From NCBI GenBank assembly GCA_034509925.1, contig CM067537.1:5704001-5768000 (forward strand): a stretch of DNA of 64,000 nucleotides, read 5' to 3'. Position numbers and translations under genes: made by a program. Origin of the DNA: Hirudinaria manillensis (taxonomy: Eukaryota > Annelida > Clitellata > Hirudinida > Hirudinidae). The notes under the pieces are model-generated. The model was not told where the DNA came from. It did not search any database and saw only the letters and a list, made by a program, of their open reading frames with translations. Below, piece by piece: positions 1 through 13,220 of this stretch (the first letter of the stretch is position 1; each line of letters begins with the position of its first letter).

Positions 1-33
1 TGGAGTCTCAAATGCCTACAATACGTTTCGATT

Positions 34-240
34 CTAATCATCTTTCCTTATCGGGTTTGAATTGATAAAGTGCTCCCAATTAGGTGAATTGTCGACCAAT
101 TGCTGTAGTACGAGTCTCATTTCAAGGTTATCAGGAGAATATAAATTGGACTGACGTTGCTTGATTTCATCAATCGGATTGAAACTGCTATTTGTTTTCA
201 GCGGACTACGATTTTTCTGCGATTTAGGTTTTAATAACAT
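34..240 (-). CDS. possible small or partial coding exon, unknown
   Basis: An open frame of 68 codons begins with ATG at 240 and stops at 34-36. The composition is protein-like: a basic N-terminal stretch, then a hydrophilic region and a short helix-like segment with several leucines and glutamines. I recognise no family. It could be a first exon that splices out of the window, because GT dinucleotides occur inside it, or a chance ORF. No supporting signal such as a TATA box or polyadenylation site was seen nearby. Confidence 0.22.
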   Translation of the reverse strand: MLLKPKSQKNRSPLKTNSSFNPIDEIKQRQSNLYSPDNLEMRLVLQQLVDNSPNWEHFINSNPIRKDD

Positions 241-3200
241 TTATGTTTGACTTTCAATTAACTATTACCTCCAGTAATTTATTCACCAGCGAAATCGTAT
301 TACTAATCTATGATTTCTAAGTTGCATGCTTTCATTGCGAACTTTGATGCTTTCTTGGCATTATTTCAGCATTATTTCCAGAGGAAACATAATTGGAATT
401 GTGTTAGAACAAGGGATTGTTGATGGGACTGGTATTAATTTATTGCTAGGACTTCACTAATTAACTTGTAATGAATGTGGAGTCTGTGCAACGTAAGCGT
501 ACAAGTGACAGTCCCCAGGTCCGTGTCAACGACATAGGATTGTATTTAAAAAGCCTATGATTGATGTTGATGTGTTTGTGTTAGAAATGAGGTTTTCAAA
601 AGTAAATTTGATTTTAAGCATTATTAGCAATTTGAAAATAATTTGTAATTAATCGGTTTTAATTTCTTGATCGTTTCAAATTTAAAAAGTAGTGATTTTA
701 AAAAAGATATCGGAGAAAGTTCACCCAATGTGTTTACTGAAAATATAATCTATAATTTCTTTCACTGAATGATAGATTATCAAAAATTATTAAACACATG
801 AAATACATTTTAAGACAGTTTTTTTTTGTTAATTTGAATTAAAGCTTCTAAAAAAATGATGGTGATGGTGATGATGATGATTGCGATAATGAAGGCCATG
901 ATAGTAAATGATGTGGTGATGACTGTCTTCAGAAATGGTTTAATCCAAACAACAACACCTCAAAGAACACGAATTGCTTTACATGGTTGTATACCAATGA
1001 TGGGATCTTGTTATGCAAATGAATAACTGTTTATCCAAACACATTAACTGGTGATGACGATGATGATGGCGGTCAAGTGATAAGGAACATTGACGTTTAC
1101 GCTTCTCGCTCCACTGAGAATTGGTTTCTACTTGAAATTGAGTTGTTCATTTAGGCAGAACAAAAACAACAATATCACTCATTCCAGACCTTAATAGGTC
1201 TCCATACTAATATTTCCAAAAAACATGTTTGATGACTGAATTAATTAATTAGGTTTAAATATTATTATTTTCAATAATGGAATATCAATATTGTCAGGTA
1301 TTATTTATTAAATGCAAAAAATCGTTAATAGTACATTGCTGAATTGAATAGCATTTAGTCATCGTCATGTTTGTAAATGAACAACACTGACCTTTGACAT
1401 TAAAGGGACCTTGGTTATCACTTATTAAATTAATTAACTGCTTTTTCTTTCTCTAAAGAGGACAACAACTCTTTTCAACCAAGATCAATGATAACATCCT
1501 GATAACAATCATTTCAATCGAAAGCTCAAGCTCAACTAAACAACCGACCACACCTTGTAAACCATCTGAGACAATAGAGATAAATGCAAATGAGATTCTA
1601 AAGTGGATAGAAGTGAATCTCAAGAGAAACAGAAGAGATACAAATAAGAGGAGAAACAACAACACGATACAAAATGCGAGACAACTAGATACAAATGCAA
1701 TACAAACATGGTACAACAAAGGAAAATACGAGACAACAACACCATACAAAATACTTCGACGACAATGGGCATGAAATGGACCACCAGAACGGGACACTGA
1801 AAGACATTCGTCATTTGAAAACTTTTTCCCGTTGGTATGAAAGATCAAAGAAGAGGTGGAGTGAACGAACAATTAAGCCTGGAAATGCTTTCTTTTACCG
1901 AACATTCCAACCTTCTCTGACCGCCCAACTCATTCAACATTGAGAATTTTTGTGGTGATTTTTTTTTGTGAAGTTGTTACTTTTGGCTGACTAGTTGTCC
2001 AGCGATCCATGCCAACGGATGACACTGGAGGTACTAAACCAGTACTGGCCGGGTTGTTTACAAGGAACGCAAACTGAGTTGCATTTAACAATTAACGTTT
2101 CAAATGAATGACAAACACGATTTTTTCGTACATTCTTATTATAGAAGGTCAACTCTTTGCAAATAATTTATTCTGACTTCGATGATATGATATTTGATTT
2201 TATTCGAAAACCTACCCGCATTCATTCCCCAACATCGAGGTGATATTATAATATAACAACTTAATTAATTAGAAACAACTTGCACTAAAGTATGAGGTCA
2301 TGTGATTAATGAATGAATGATAAAAATTTCTTGTAAACATTTTAAAAGACTGACCGTCAGTAATTCATCAAGCGCCCAGTGGCGACCAATCTGACCCTGT
2401 TTACTCTGTCCTTGAAGATGAGTTTAAGGTCATTTTAAGGCTCTAACAAGTGTGTCAAAGGTCAAGTTTGGACGACCTCATCGGGTCAGTTTTTCTCATC
2501 TGTTGACTAGCCTCCGTTGCTTGCAATAATAACTTAAAAGAGAAGATAGTATCCAGTGTTTATGCTGGGGATGATGGTAATGGTGATGATGATTATATTT
2601 TTGAACGTTTCAGGTTGAATTCACCAACGTCCACTGACCTACTGGTTGAAAGTTCACAGAGTTGTTGAGAGTAACGTCTCATTACTTGTTGCCACGTTTA
2701 TTTAGGATGTGCTTGCCTGTCACTTCGAACATCAATCAGAGTTGTACAGCATAAACGTTGTTATTAGTTGTGCCAGCGTTTCTGGTTAATAAGGGGGTTT
2801 AACAGAAGAAAGGTTTATTGGTTTTAATCCATGAAGAAGAGGAAGAAAAAATGATGACGTGTAAAAATATGTTGGTGAAATATTTTAACATTATCGCTTC
2901 AACGATTTCAGCAATGTTATATTCGATATTTTAATCCAAATATTTACAACAAGTTCGAAAGATGACGTTAGACTGATGGAAGTTTTTACATTTGTTCGCC
3001 AGACTTCAACACTTATTTGTCTGAAGTTTTTGCTTTTATAAAGATTGAAGCAATTCTTTGAGGAATTAAAACGGTTTTAATAATTTATTAATTAATATTA
3101 TTTAAGTAATTTGTCGAACTTAATTAATTTGGCAAACCTGTGTTTTATTTGCATTTTGAATTTTAGCATTTATTTTTATCGGACACCAACTGCAATTGTT

Positions 3201-3960
3201 TTCATAATTTCAATCTGCTCTCGTAATTTTTAGTCGGCCTTTGAAAATAATTTTAATAATCGTCATTTTTCAACGGTTTTATTTATTAAATTATTTTAAA
3301 ATTTAACGCCGAAGCAACGTCTTGACGACAATAAAAAGATATATATATATATTAAATCATCTTTTCATTCGTCCTCTTCATTTGTGTCGCAGAAGGTTAG
3401 CTGTAATGGTGTGTCAAAGGTTAATCAAATATTTATTAAATAAATAAATTAATTAATTAAATAATTAATGTTATTATTTATGTTAATAGATATTGTAAAT
3501 TGACATATAATCTATTGCTTTTTTTAGTTTTTTATGTATTATCCTGTGCTATTAACTTGAAACACCTTTATTGATGTCATAAAAAACATGTATGTACTTA
3601 AAGAATCGAGCAAGAGGAGCCATCATTGTTTGTAGTTTTTGACCGTGAGGTCTTGGCTTTGCAAATTAATTTTTGATGTTTTTAATTTCCTGATGTCCAA
3701 CCTAATCGTCGTGAGATGCGTATTGGTAATCATCGCATAGTAAGTTTTAGTTGACATTAATGTAATCTAGGTGCAACTCTATAGCTCCTACTACTGCCAT
3801 CTATCGTGCGGTGAAGTATTTGTGATAGAGGTAGTGATTCTGATATTAATTTTTACATTTGTTAAAGTAATTTTAAAGTATAATATGTGAGTTAATAAAT
3901 ATTTATAATAATAATAATAATATGTCATTTATATTATATACCTGCGTGTGAGCTACAGCT
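241..3960. other. intergenic, AT-rich, no supported gene
   Basis: About 3.7 kb in which I can support no gene. It holds short GATGAT tracts near 856-880, 1055-1070 and 2570-2595, TAAT/ATTA-rich stretches and a short TA run near 3340. The open frames on both strands at 1453-1943 overlap a biased CAA/ACA-rich stretch and are treated as artefacts of composition. Confidence 0.5.
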
Positions 3961-4051
3961 AGATGTGATAATCGCTTTATTTTAATATCGATTATTTTTT
4001 TAAACATCCATCGGTTTTCTTATTACTATTTAGAATTTGAAGCATTTCTAC

Positions 4052-4591
4052 TCACCACAATGCCTCAACATTTTCTTTTTCTTCTTCATCTTCCGGTTTG
4101 GCACATATACCCATAGGTCTAGGACATTGACAAATGTCCGTCTTCTGGCAGCAAAATATGTGCTGGTTAGGCCATGGAAAATGAACTACTTCACAGTTGA
4201 GCAAATCTGGGAAATCTCTTCTTGCAGTTTCTGAAATCGTCCGTTTCTTAAGCGCTGATACTTGTCTTTCAGACTCCATGTTGTTCAAAAGCTCTTTGGT
4301 TCTGAGTCTGTGTTCAGTCTGACCTCGTGCATGTTCACGATTAGTTCTCTCGAAATATCTTTGAGCAATTCTTCTCACCACGGCTTCTTCATCATCAGGA
4401 CTTTCATGGCTGAATCCATCATTAGCATTCTGAATTTGCCAAAGTGGAAGATTCAAATGTTTCTTGCTTTTTAAATCATAAACTGGAGACGCCGAAATAA
4501 GAATTAAGACATCGACGATTGTTATAAGTATCAGAGAGATGATAATCCTCGAATTTTTCATCTGGTTTGAATATATTATTAATATTTTCAT
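4052..4591 (-). CDS. predicted secreted cysteine-rich peptide precursor
   Basis: A 179-codon single-exon ORF. The first Met, or Met11, is followed by a strongly hydrophobic segment (about residues 15-35) ending in small residues, which is a good signal peptide. Next comes a charged region rich in Glu and Arg (about 60-115), a tribasic KKR at 115-117 that could be a convertase site, and a cysteine-rich C-terminal part. Cysteines lie at 133, 147, 148, 154, 156 and 163 (C-x13-CC-x5-C-x-C-x6-C). The tail is acidic (EDEEEKE). On the minus strand an AATAAA lies near 3977, about 70 bp after the stop. The layout is that of a hormone, neuropeptide or defence-peptide precursor. I do not recognise the family, and the cysteine spacing differs from the 34-46 kb cluster. 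The activity is unknown. Confidence 0.6.
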   Translation of the reverse strand: MKILIIYSNQMKNSRIIISLILITIVDVLILISASPVYDLKSKKHLNLPLWQIQNANDGFSHESPDDEEAVVRRIAQRYFERTNREHARGQTEHRLRTKELLNNMESERQVSALKKRTISETARRDFPDLLNCEVVHFPWPNQHIFCCQKTDICQCPRPMGICAKPEDEEEKENVEALW

Positions 4592-6707
4592 TCATAAATT
4601 TCAAAATTAAATTTCTAAAACGATATACCGTCAACGAAAACATTTTCACAAATGCCAGAGTTTAATTTAGTGCTTTTAATTAAACAAAGAATAAAACTAA
4701 ATTCAGTTATAACCTAAAAACGTGATTTTAATGCTAAAGATTACATCAATATCATTTATAAATATTAAGAAACTAACGTTGAAAAGAAGAATAAAGAGCT
4801 TAAAATGTCGGAAGCGCAGACCTTTTCTAAATATAAAGACCTGATGATGTTTCAACTTTGTTTTGCAAAGGAAATTATCCATTGATTGAGGATGTTTTTT
4901 GAAGGTCTTTAGGAACAATTTGCTGATCCATTGGAGAGCGATATTAGGTGGAATTCAAAATATTATTGTTGAATAAATATTTCCATTGAAGTTGAATTAC
5001 CCAATTACGTTCAATTTGTGCCATTGTAATGGCATTACCAATTAGCAGCTACACTAATAAAATGTTAAAGCTAATCGTAATTAAATATTTAATATTAAAA
5101 ATGTCGATATGATATCAGGACATAAACACGATGCTTCATTGCAAAATGTTTTTAAATTTCGGCAAATCTGTCGGCAATAAATAAAACATTCCACTTCGGG
5201 TTCCTTCCCCTCCGAAGGGTTGTTGACCCCTGACCTCTTGCTCGCGAAGAAAAAAGGTAAAATTATGCGCTCCCCTCGAGAAAAGCTGAAATGTCTCTCG
5301 GCTGCGCTCTAAAAATTACTGATCCGTAATAAGATTTCTGTTCCTTAAAATATTGCTGGTAGCAACTCGTTATAAATTAATGGTTAAATAATGGTGATTA
5401 ATTCAATTAATTTGGAATTAAATGTTGTAAATTAACTTCAATAACAGCAGAACAGGGGCTCGTAAAGAAGAACTTTGTTAGAATCGACGAAGACTCCACG
5501 CTGAAGTCGAATTGCGAATGAACAACAGTTCAGACAATTTAAAGAATAGAACAGTTTTACAAAATATGACGGTTTGCAAAACGACCTATCCACGGTTTTA
5601 TGGTTTATCATTCGCTGGCTTTAAAAAAAGTGGAACTAATTAATTTGATAGTGGAATAGGCTCAAACTTTGATAGAATTCGGGAAATAAATGAGCCACAA
5701 CAACAACGACGGCGACGACGATGGCAACAGCAACAACAACAACAATCTATTGCTTAGCTTCGCAATTGTCAATTTCATTCTTCCAAAATCGTATGTTGCA
5801 CAGACATTGTAAGGAAGCGGTCTGAGAGTCGTACTTGCGGAAAGAATTCGATTTGTTTTTACAAGGATTTGAGTGGGAGCATTTGTCTAAAGTTTGATTT
5901 ATATGTTCGTATCTGGAAAATACAATTTACAGCAAAATCACGAGTCTAACCTATCCAAAATAATGGATAATTGTTTAATAACGAGTTTAATGAAGTCTCG
6001 TCGATCTGCCATTTCTACGGCTCTCTAAATGAATCTCTAACGAACTTCTTATGAACTTCCAATTAGATACAATTAAATTACACTTAAATTCTAATCAAAA
6101 GATGGCGCTGCGCTGGAAGGTTTTTAGGAAGTCACCAGATGGCAATACTCATTTGATTCAATCCTAGTCTGGAGCGTAGAGGTCACGATAATTGGTTATT
6201 CGATTTGTTAATATTTAGCATGCAATTATTGAAGACAATGTTTAAAAAATATTGCTATTGATAATAATTGCACTATGTGTTAAGTCTATCTTCCTATGGA
6301 TGCTCTAAGAGTGGGCACGATGCCAAATCATTAGTTTAAAAATGTTAAACTAAAGATCACAAATTTTTAATTTGTCATATACCATCTGGTCATATACCAT
6401 TTGACTGTATCATGATTAGAACTTGTATTGAATAGGTCAAGGGTAACACTCTAGCAAGAACATTTAATAAGTTCAAATTAAATTCAAGTTCAAAGAATTT
6501 GTTATTGTTCGTTCATTAAACGTTTCTTATAAAGAACAGGATAAAAACTTGTCGTGACTCGCAAGTTACGTACAAAAGCCAATCAATTAGCTCGTATTAG
6601 GAATCGACAACAATTGGTAAATTTAAATTGCAAAACTTTTTAAAATCTAAAACAAATAATTTACAAATAAATATATTTCTGCAGATTCAACCACCCATAA
6701 AAATCAA
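4592..6707. other. intergenic, no supported gene
   Basis: AT-rich, with a short CAACGACGACG/CAACAA tract at about 5698-5740. A minus-strand open frame at 4703-4918 is short and of biased composition, and I do not call it. Confidence 0.5.
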
Positions 6708-7740
6708 TCTCTTAATTAATTTAAAGTAATTTTTTATCAAATCTTCCGCCTGTTATTTGTCATTCGTGCTTGTCCAACACTTCATTTGCAAGAGCATCCC
6801 TGCTGGTGACGTAAGGACACCAACTGTCCTAAGGTAACTGACATTGCGATGAGGAATGCAAAGCAGAAAACATATGTCGTTCACTGAATAAGATGCTTTC
6901 CAGATAACAAGACACGAACGCTGGTGAGGTTCGTTGTTCTGCTTCTTCAATATCGTACAAGGGTTGGAAAAGAGTGGCTTTATTTTTGACATTTCAAAAA
7001 AAAAAGAAGAAAATGGAAGCATCGTCTTGAAACAATAAAAGGCTCACATTAAATATTTCATAGGATTCGTGGTGTTATTGGTACGTTCATAAAAAACGAA
7101 TCAATCTAGAAAGTAAATCTATTAATAAATAACAATTTCAATGAATTAACCACGGTTCGAACCACCTTATCTAATTGAAAGATATCTTTACAAATCCACC
7201 GCTAATAACTGTCACAATTATCCATGCTTTCATCTCTTCAATGTTTTATCATGGCAACCATGGAAACCACGCAAGAAAACTTGACGTAGCACATCAACAT
7301 GTTGCTCGGGTGAGCTACAGGAAGTGAAGTTGTCATGAAGCTTGCGTGAGAATGAACCCATAGAATATGTTCCAGTAAAAGTGATGTACATCAGAGAAAA
7401 TATTTTTATTACATTAGAAGAAAATACAAATATGCAAAGAATATTTATAGATTTCGATCAACAATGGCGTGGTTGCGAATTCACAACTTCAAACAGTGAA
7501 AGCACGAAATCCAATCATTAGCATTGAAGCCATCACTTCATTCATATCATTCTTTCATTTTCAAACAAGGGAATCATTGCAGTCACAGTTTAGAAAGTCT
7601 CACATATATTTAGAATGGACAGAATTATATGCGACAATTTTGTTAGTTTCAATGTGATTATTCAAGAAAAGGAAACCTCCAGAAGAGACAGAGACTACAA
7701 CTCACAACTGTCAATTGACTAAATCAATAATCTAGACTTA

Positions 7741-8077
7741 TCAATGTTCAGGTATTGAACGTATCAACATCATCATATCTCTCCATATTGTTATCATGTC
7801 ATCGATATCAAGGGAATCATCAGGACTTAAACATCGATTAAAATAATCGAAGCATGATTTCTGACAAGTGGAAACTAATGGCTCCAAATCTCTGAGAGAA
7901 TTCAAAAGCACTGATGTTGGTGTTTAAAAGATAACATAATCACCGATGGCAAATGATACGTGGAACATTATTGAAATATGGTGTGCTTATTTTTTTTAAA
8001 TTATAACTTTTAGGATGGATTAAATTAGAATGAACCAGACGAATCAGAATCAAGTAAAGAAGAATGGCACAATCCAT
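7741..8077 (-). CDS. small two-exon secreted protein, left copy
   Basis: Exon 1 (8077-8008) starts with ATG and encodes a hydrophobic signal peptide (MDCAILLYLILIRLVHS). It ends in phase 1 before GTTATA. Exon 2 (7910-7741) follows a CAG acceptor, restores the frame and ends with TGA. The product is about 79 residues. The mature part is helical-looking, with cysteines in the pattern C-x3-C-x6-C and an acidic DDSLDIDD stretch. The copy at 24283-24619 appears identical at every exon position I compared. The family is not recognised. The weak acceptor (preceded by AT-rich rather than pyrimidine-rich sequence) is the main doubt. Conservation of both exons in two arms that differ elsewhere supports a real gene. 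Confidence 0.5.
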
Positions 8078-9495
8078 GTCTTCAGTGGTTACAAACTTAA
8101 TCTATATGGTTGCATCAAATCCAATACAACCTCCATGAAAAGAACAATAGTTTAAATTCAAGAATAATTCAGCAATAAATGCCATAATCCTGACAATATA
8201 TGTTTAGTAATAACTGAATTAAGTTATTAATTTGACGAGTCAACGTAGCGTGGAAAGTTAAATCAAGCGAAACCCAGTTTCTGAGACACGTCATCAGATT
8301 ATGTCCATCACGTGGTTTAATCTCATCTTTTCAGTCATTTACTTTAAGAATCGAATTTCAGTAAAAAATAATATAATAACCCACTTATTTGTCTTAATAA
8401 ACGGTGCTGCTTTTAAAGATTATTAACGGATTTAAACTGTATATTGTAAGTAACAAAATTAAATTAATAATTAGGCAAATCTTCAATTCTAAAACTTGAT
8501 TTTATCCTCGTGCTTTAAGTTTCTCAATTTATATCCACATATTTAACTAATTACTTAAAGTAATTACATATTCTTTAACTAAATGTAATTACATTTTCCA
8601 TTATCTCCTGATAAACAAATGAACACCTGCTGATCAGGTATCCAGCTGAGAGGAAAAGGTGTCTGAGAAGTGTTCCTTACATTCCAAGTCCCTTGAAAAT
8701 GGACTTCTTGTGCAAGGCATCATCAGAGTTTATTTATTTATAACTTGAAATTCACAATCATTTATTTGATCTTTCTGATGGCTCAAGTAAAGATTTTTGG
8801 ATAAATTCGAATAAAAATTTCAGACGTTTTGGTTGCAAAGCGTTGGATTTAAATTTATTTCTTCGATTAAATTCTATATTGGAATCATATCATCAAATAA
8901 GAAATGATATCATTCAAAGCATTCATTAAAACCTAATGATTGTTCTTATGTTTACAAAACACCGATAATGACGTAATATATTCACAGGTTGACTGAACAA
9001 GTGCTTCGATGCAGCATAATGATGTCATAATGAGTCGTCACTTGCATCGCTTGCTTTTGATGACGTCACAAGTACTTCATTGAAAGTTACGTAATACCAC
9101 CAAACCAACTCATCCAAGGTTGTCTGAGCTGGGTTTTGAACCATGGGAATCAAGCTCTGATTCGTTGGGTAAGCAGTTGAGAATCTGCTTCTAAACAGCC
9201 AGTTGCAATCTAATTAGTAACAAACATAGAATTCCCTCATGATAGCTTAATTGAATCCCCATTGATATTCTAAAATCTGTCCTTGTTAATTTTTAATTTA
9301 TCCGCTTGGGGCGTTTTAAGACTGCAAATGTTTCCATTGAATGAGGGTTCTTGTGGAATGCATCAAAGTGACTTCTTTAATAACAACCTATCCTGGTAAT
9401 TCTTCATTTTAGATTTAATTCTCAATTAAATTTTTCCTGAGAAATATTAAAATATATTAATAAAGATAATAACAATGTTATCAACAACATGTAAT

Positions 9496-9496
9496 A

Positions 9497-9582
<86 letters not shown>

Positions 9583-9640
9583 TAATAATAACAATAATAA
9601 TAATAATAATAATAATAACAATAATAATAATAATAACAGT
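9496..9640. repeat. (AAT)n microsatellite
   Basis: About 145 bp of AAT/TAA triplets with a few interruptions (TGATAATAATAACAAT). It is missing at the equivalent position of the right arm, so it expanded or was lost after the duplication. Confidence 0.95.
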
Positions 9641-10405
9641 TATTTTAATTAGATGTTCATTCCTGCCTTAATCATCACCATATGTTGAATGGTAACTGTT
9701 ACATTAATTCAAGACTTTTCCTCTTAATTAAATAAAATGGAGGTTGAAAGAGAAAATGTTTCTTATAAATTGGAACTTCGATGTTTTCAAGACACGAACT
9801 TATGTTGGTACGTGATCGAGTGAATGGTTGCGAGATTCAAGGTGATTAAAATTCTCTGATCATCAAAGAACGCCAACAATGAAATTTTCTGGATGGCATA
9901 AGTAATAACTAATTTGAAAGACTAATATTTAATTTCGAATTATTACAAATTATATTAATTATTTATTAAGAAACGCTGACAAAAACACAAAATAATATCT
10001 TCGGTTATCATAAATTATTTATATTATCTCTGTAATATATTAATAGAATTATTTGGTCCTCTAAATTTACGAAACAGATCTTGAATTAGCCCAGTTCCAA
10101 ACAAAATTATTTGCTTTCATTGGAAAATATTTTATAATTTAGCAACCAAAACATTTTATGATATTTCAAGGAATATTGAAGTTGAAGCTCTGAGACTGTC
10201 AAAGTGTCTTTGGTCACCGCCATCTTTAAAGAAAAGTCTTACGCCGCCCATAAATTTTCTATCGCTTTGTCACCTACGCTTTCAATTTCCTGATCGGCGA
10301 ATGAAACTTTGTTGTTATTGTGTTCGGGGTCGTTTGATATTCGTGTAGTTGTAAATGATTTGATTGTTGGTGACCAGCGATCCTTGAACCATCAATAAGT
10401 CAGAT

Positions 10406-11599
10406 TAACAGCTTCACGTTGAGACTTGAGGCCCCTCATAATCACTTCTGATGTGATTCCTGAGGGCAGAGGATTAATGCTGTCTCTTGGGAATAAACTC
10501 TTGAAGAATCTTATGATTTCGAAACACTACGTAACGCGATTTGAATTATTATTTAAAAGTTAAGGACTAATAATCAATTCGACTAGTAACAATTTGTAAT
10601 AATACATATATTAATGCTAGTGCCTAATTAAATGTAAATTGTTAATTTTCAAAGCATTTCCACGAAATCCTTAGACCCGCTGGTGACTTCCGCTAATAGC
10701 TCAACATCAAAGTGGAGCCCCACCAACGAATCAACGGTCAAATAAGCCGAGTAGTAGTGTCCCATATTCGATCGTAAGCTGTGAATCCATACTAATGGCA
10801 CACTTATTTTCTATGACTGGATAGAACCACTAGTTAAAAAAATATATAAAAAAATTCTTTCTAGAAATATTTGAGATTATTTCAGTAAAAACTTCCTGTT
10901 CTTCATGTTAATCTAAAAAAATAACCGTGTTTGGAATAAAAATTCTCACTCTAAAAATCTTATAAAGCAAATGAATGATTGATGGAAGAACGAACGAAGA
11001 TAAGGACATTCAACTTAAAACAATTCATTCCCCATGTGAAGACCAAATTACACATCGGACACGTAAACATTGCGGATGTCAGTCCTTTGTGATCACCGAA
11101 GCGGTAAACATCTTCATCCTTCAGACATTATCGCCATTTTTACCGGCGTCTCTGTCCTCGATGCCCTCGTGCGACAAGAAAATTCGAGGAATTATTATAT
11201 GTTGCTTTTTCCTTTTAACCAAAAAATATATTTAAATATACTAAAATCTATAAATAATATTTAAACTCCTCCCTCAATTGAGACGGTAATAAGCTTAATT
11301 GGTGACAGGACGTCTAATAAATTGATGCCAAATTAATTTCATCATTAATTGCATCGACTAATTTGATGCATAACCCGTCACAACCTCATATTGCTTTCCA
11401 TAGCGATCCATAGCGATCAGTTCATCACTTAAAAACACCACGATGGTAATTAAACATTCTTCAATGTTTAATTGGAAGGCAAAAATAACCAAATCGTTTA
11501 AAACAAATAATATTTACGAAAAAAATAAAAATGAGTAAATAGCTCCAATCAGACAAGGGGAGAAAGATAAAAAAAAAAGGGGGGGGCTTAATCTCAATG
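10406..11599. other. spacer between duplicated blocks
   Basis: This sequence is not found in the right-hand copy. I see no convincing gene. The open frames at 10975-11264 overlap in two frames and lack splice support. Confidence 0.4.
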
Positions 11600-11832
11600 C
11601 GGACGAGTTCAAAGAATGAAAGACAATGTTTGTTTCCACAAGTGATAAGGAAAAGGATAACATTGGGACTGGTCTTGCAAAAACAATTCATCAGGGGATC
11701 TTGGACACAGGTGTAGTTGGCCTTCAAAGGTATCGAGTGGCACAAAGGATGTTGCGTCACTCGGGAAGGATGGACAGAAGGTAATTTCATTCTTTCATCT
11801 TTTATTTTCACACGCCCTGCTTTTCCATTCCA
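11600..11832 (+). pseudogene. duplicated exon-like block B, frameshifted left copy
   Basis: About 230 bp is nearly identical, inverted, to 20229-20458, with abrupt loss of similarity outside. Read on the plus strand here, and on the minus strand in the other copy, the block contains a protein-like frame ending at a GT donor (AGAAG|GTAATT at about 11780). The right copy is open throughout (it includes SWPSKVSSGTKDVASLGKDG). This copy has one extra base near 11693 and reaches a stop soon after. In the opposite orientation the situation is reversed: this copy is open and the right copy is shifted. The coding strand is therefore not proven. Confidence 0.4.
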
Positions 11833-12086
11833 CTTTACTCGAATGTTCAAAGTTCTGGAGTTATTATATGTTAAATGTTTTCATAAACATTTAGTTGTAT
11901 TTTCTTAATTGACTCAATTTTGGGAATTGGAAAAAGAATGAATTTATAACCAGACCACATGCTTTATATGTAATAATTAACATAATTTATATTAACGAGA
12001 TTAATTTTCAAGAATTTACACTCAAGGGTGACTAAATTGCAAAATAAGTTTTAAATTGAATTTAAAAAAAAAGATTAGTCTCGAAG

Positions 12087-12395
12087 TACATATATAGTGT
12101 CTCTATATCTAAGTGTACGTGTGCATATATGACCTGGAATATATTTCCTTTTTATACCATTCTTAACTTCCTAGAAATCAGCTGCTTCGATTACTGGCGG
12201 ACCATCAATTATCAGCTTCGACTTGGTGGACATTTCTTTGCCTGCTGTGCAACAGTTGTCAGACTTGTGGACACTTTCAAAGGACTGAACGAGTTTCTCG
12301 GGAATAATTGAAACTGAAGAAAAGAGTTGGCGATTTCAACTTGAATTGGGGACACTGCTGAGAAATTAACTTCATTTGAGTTTGATTCGATGGGT
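12087..12395. repeat. duplicated block C, left copy
   Basis: It matches 28745-29093 in inverted orientation over about 300 bp, roughly 95% by eye in the central 130 bp. It contains the exon described at 12171-12313. Confidence 0.8.
12171..12313 (-). CDS. terminal exon of an unrecognised gene, intact copy
   Basis: On the minus strand a good polypyrimidine acceptor (CTCTTTTCTTCAG) is followed by an open exon entered in phase 1 and ended by TAG at 12171-12173. It encodes about 47 residues, including KLVQSFESVHKSDNCCTAG and SKLIIDGPPVIEAADF at the C-terminus. Upstream exons probably lie at higher coordinates. The exon at 13221-13334 is one candidate, since a GT in phase 1 occurs inside it. The inverted copy at 28865-29007 carries an in-frame TAA. 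I recognise no domain. Confidence 0.4.
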
Positions 12396-12837
12396 TCGTT
12401 ATGAGGAATAAATCATTTGTAATTATATTTGAAGTATCGAAAGCTGTAATTTTTATAAAATTTATTATAGATTATTATTTTTTCAAATGTAAACATAAAT
12501 TCATGTTTTAATGAAAAAGCGTCCATAAAGTGGTTGCATCTGACAGCATCGAATCTAAACAGCTAAAAACATTCCTGAAATCTTTTGTACCGTTTACGCC
12601 CTTTGAACGTATCCTGATTGAGAGATTAACAGAGAATTAACTGTTCGAATCAACTCAAGACTGAGGACTTAACATCAACATCTGCTAGATTAATGGGAAA
12701 GCTAAGACTCTAATGTGAGGGGATTCCAACGATTTGGTTTCGCTTTCGAGATGAACTCAGGCATTAATGTCACACCATCAACCTCAAAACTTTCTAGGCC
12801 TCTTTTGAGGGTGTTTTGCTTCGAACTGGGGTCAAGC

Positions 12838-12882
12838 ACTCATTTGAACTCCGCTTAAAGTGCATCTTCTTCCAGGTAGAAA
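12838..12882. repeat. short duplicated block C2
   Basis: About 45 bp around GCACTCATTTGAACT matches 28112-28165 in inverted orientation. It helps to order the two copies. Nothing coding can be claimed. Confidence 0.5.
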
Positions 12883-13220
12883 CGGGGGAAAAAATTCATA
12901 CAGATGTAATTAATCATGAGAATAATTATTAAAAGTTGAAAATTAATATATTAATGTTTATAAATTAACATTATTAATTAATTAATATTATTATTATTAT
13001 AAATATATTATTAATGTAATATTAATATTAGTATTAACTTTAACAACAGTCGTTTGAAGCGGTAAATGAATATTTTGCAAGAGAGTGAAGAACGGTTTTC
13101 AAATTGATGGATTTATTTTAATAAAAAATAATTTAAATAATTAATATTTAATATTTAAATAAATAATGATGACGAATATCCAAGGAATGGAAGACGATAA
13201 AAATCAGTGTCAGAGGTTGA

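Larger units (their letters stand above)
6708..10405. repeat. left arm of a large inverted duplication
   Basis: This segment reappears in reverse complement at about 22060-25665. Matching landmarks include the stretch around 6760-6800 with 25545-25600, the CRE-like area near 9060 with 23275, and the segment at 10310-10395 with 22065-22155. Identity is very high by eye, with scattered substitutions and small AT indels. The main length difference is an AAT microsatellite (about 9496-9640) present only in this arm. Homology stops near 6708 on the outside and near 10405 on the inside. Confidence 0.9.

Noticed and set aside
1453..1943. Overlapping frames on both strands near 1.45-1.94 kb
   Set aside because: Composition is CAA/ACA-rich, both strands are open, and no splice or start signals support either.
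7130..7170. Possible tRNA from a GGTTCGAACC B-box-like sequence
   Set aside because: The match is palindromic, there is no A-box at the right distance, and no cloverleaf can be drawn.
11461..11850. 129-codon minus-strand frame as a gene
   Set aside because: It crosses the edge of duplicated block B into unrelated AT-rich sequence, and the paired copy is frameshifted. At most the block itself is coding.
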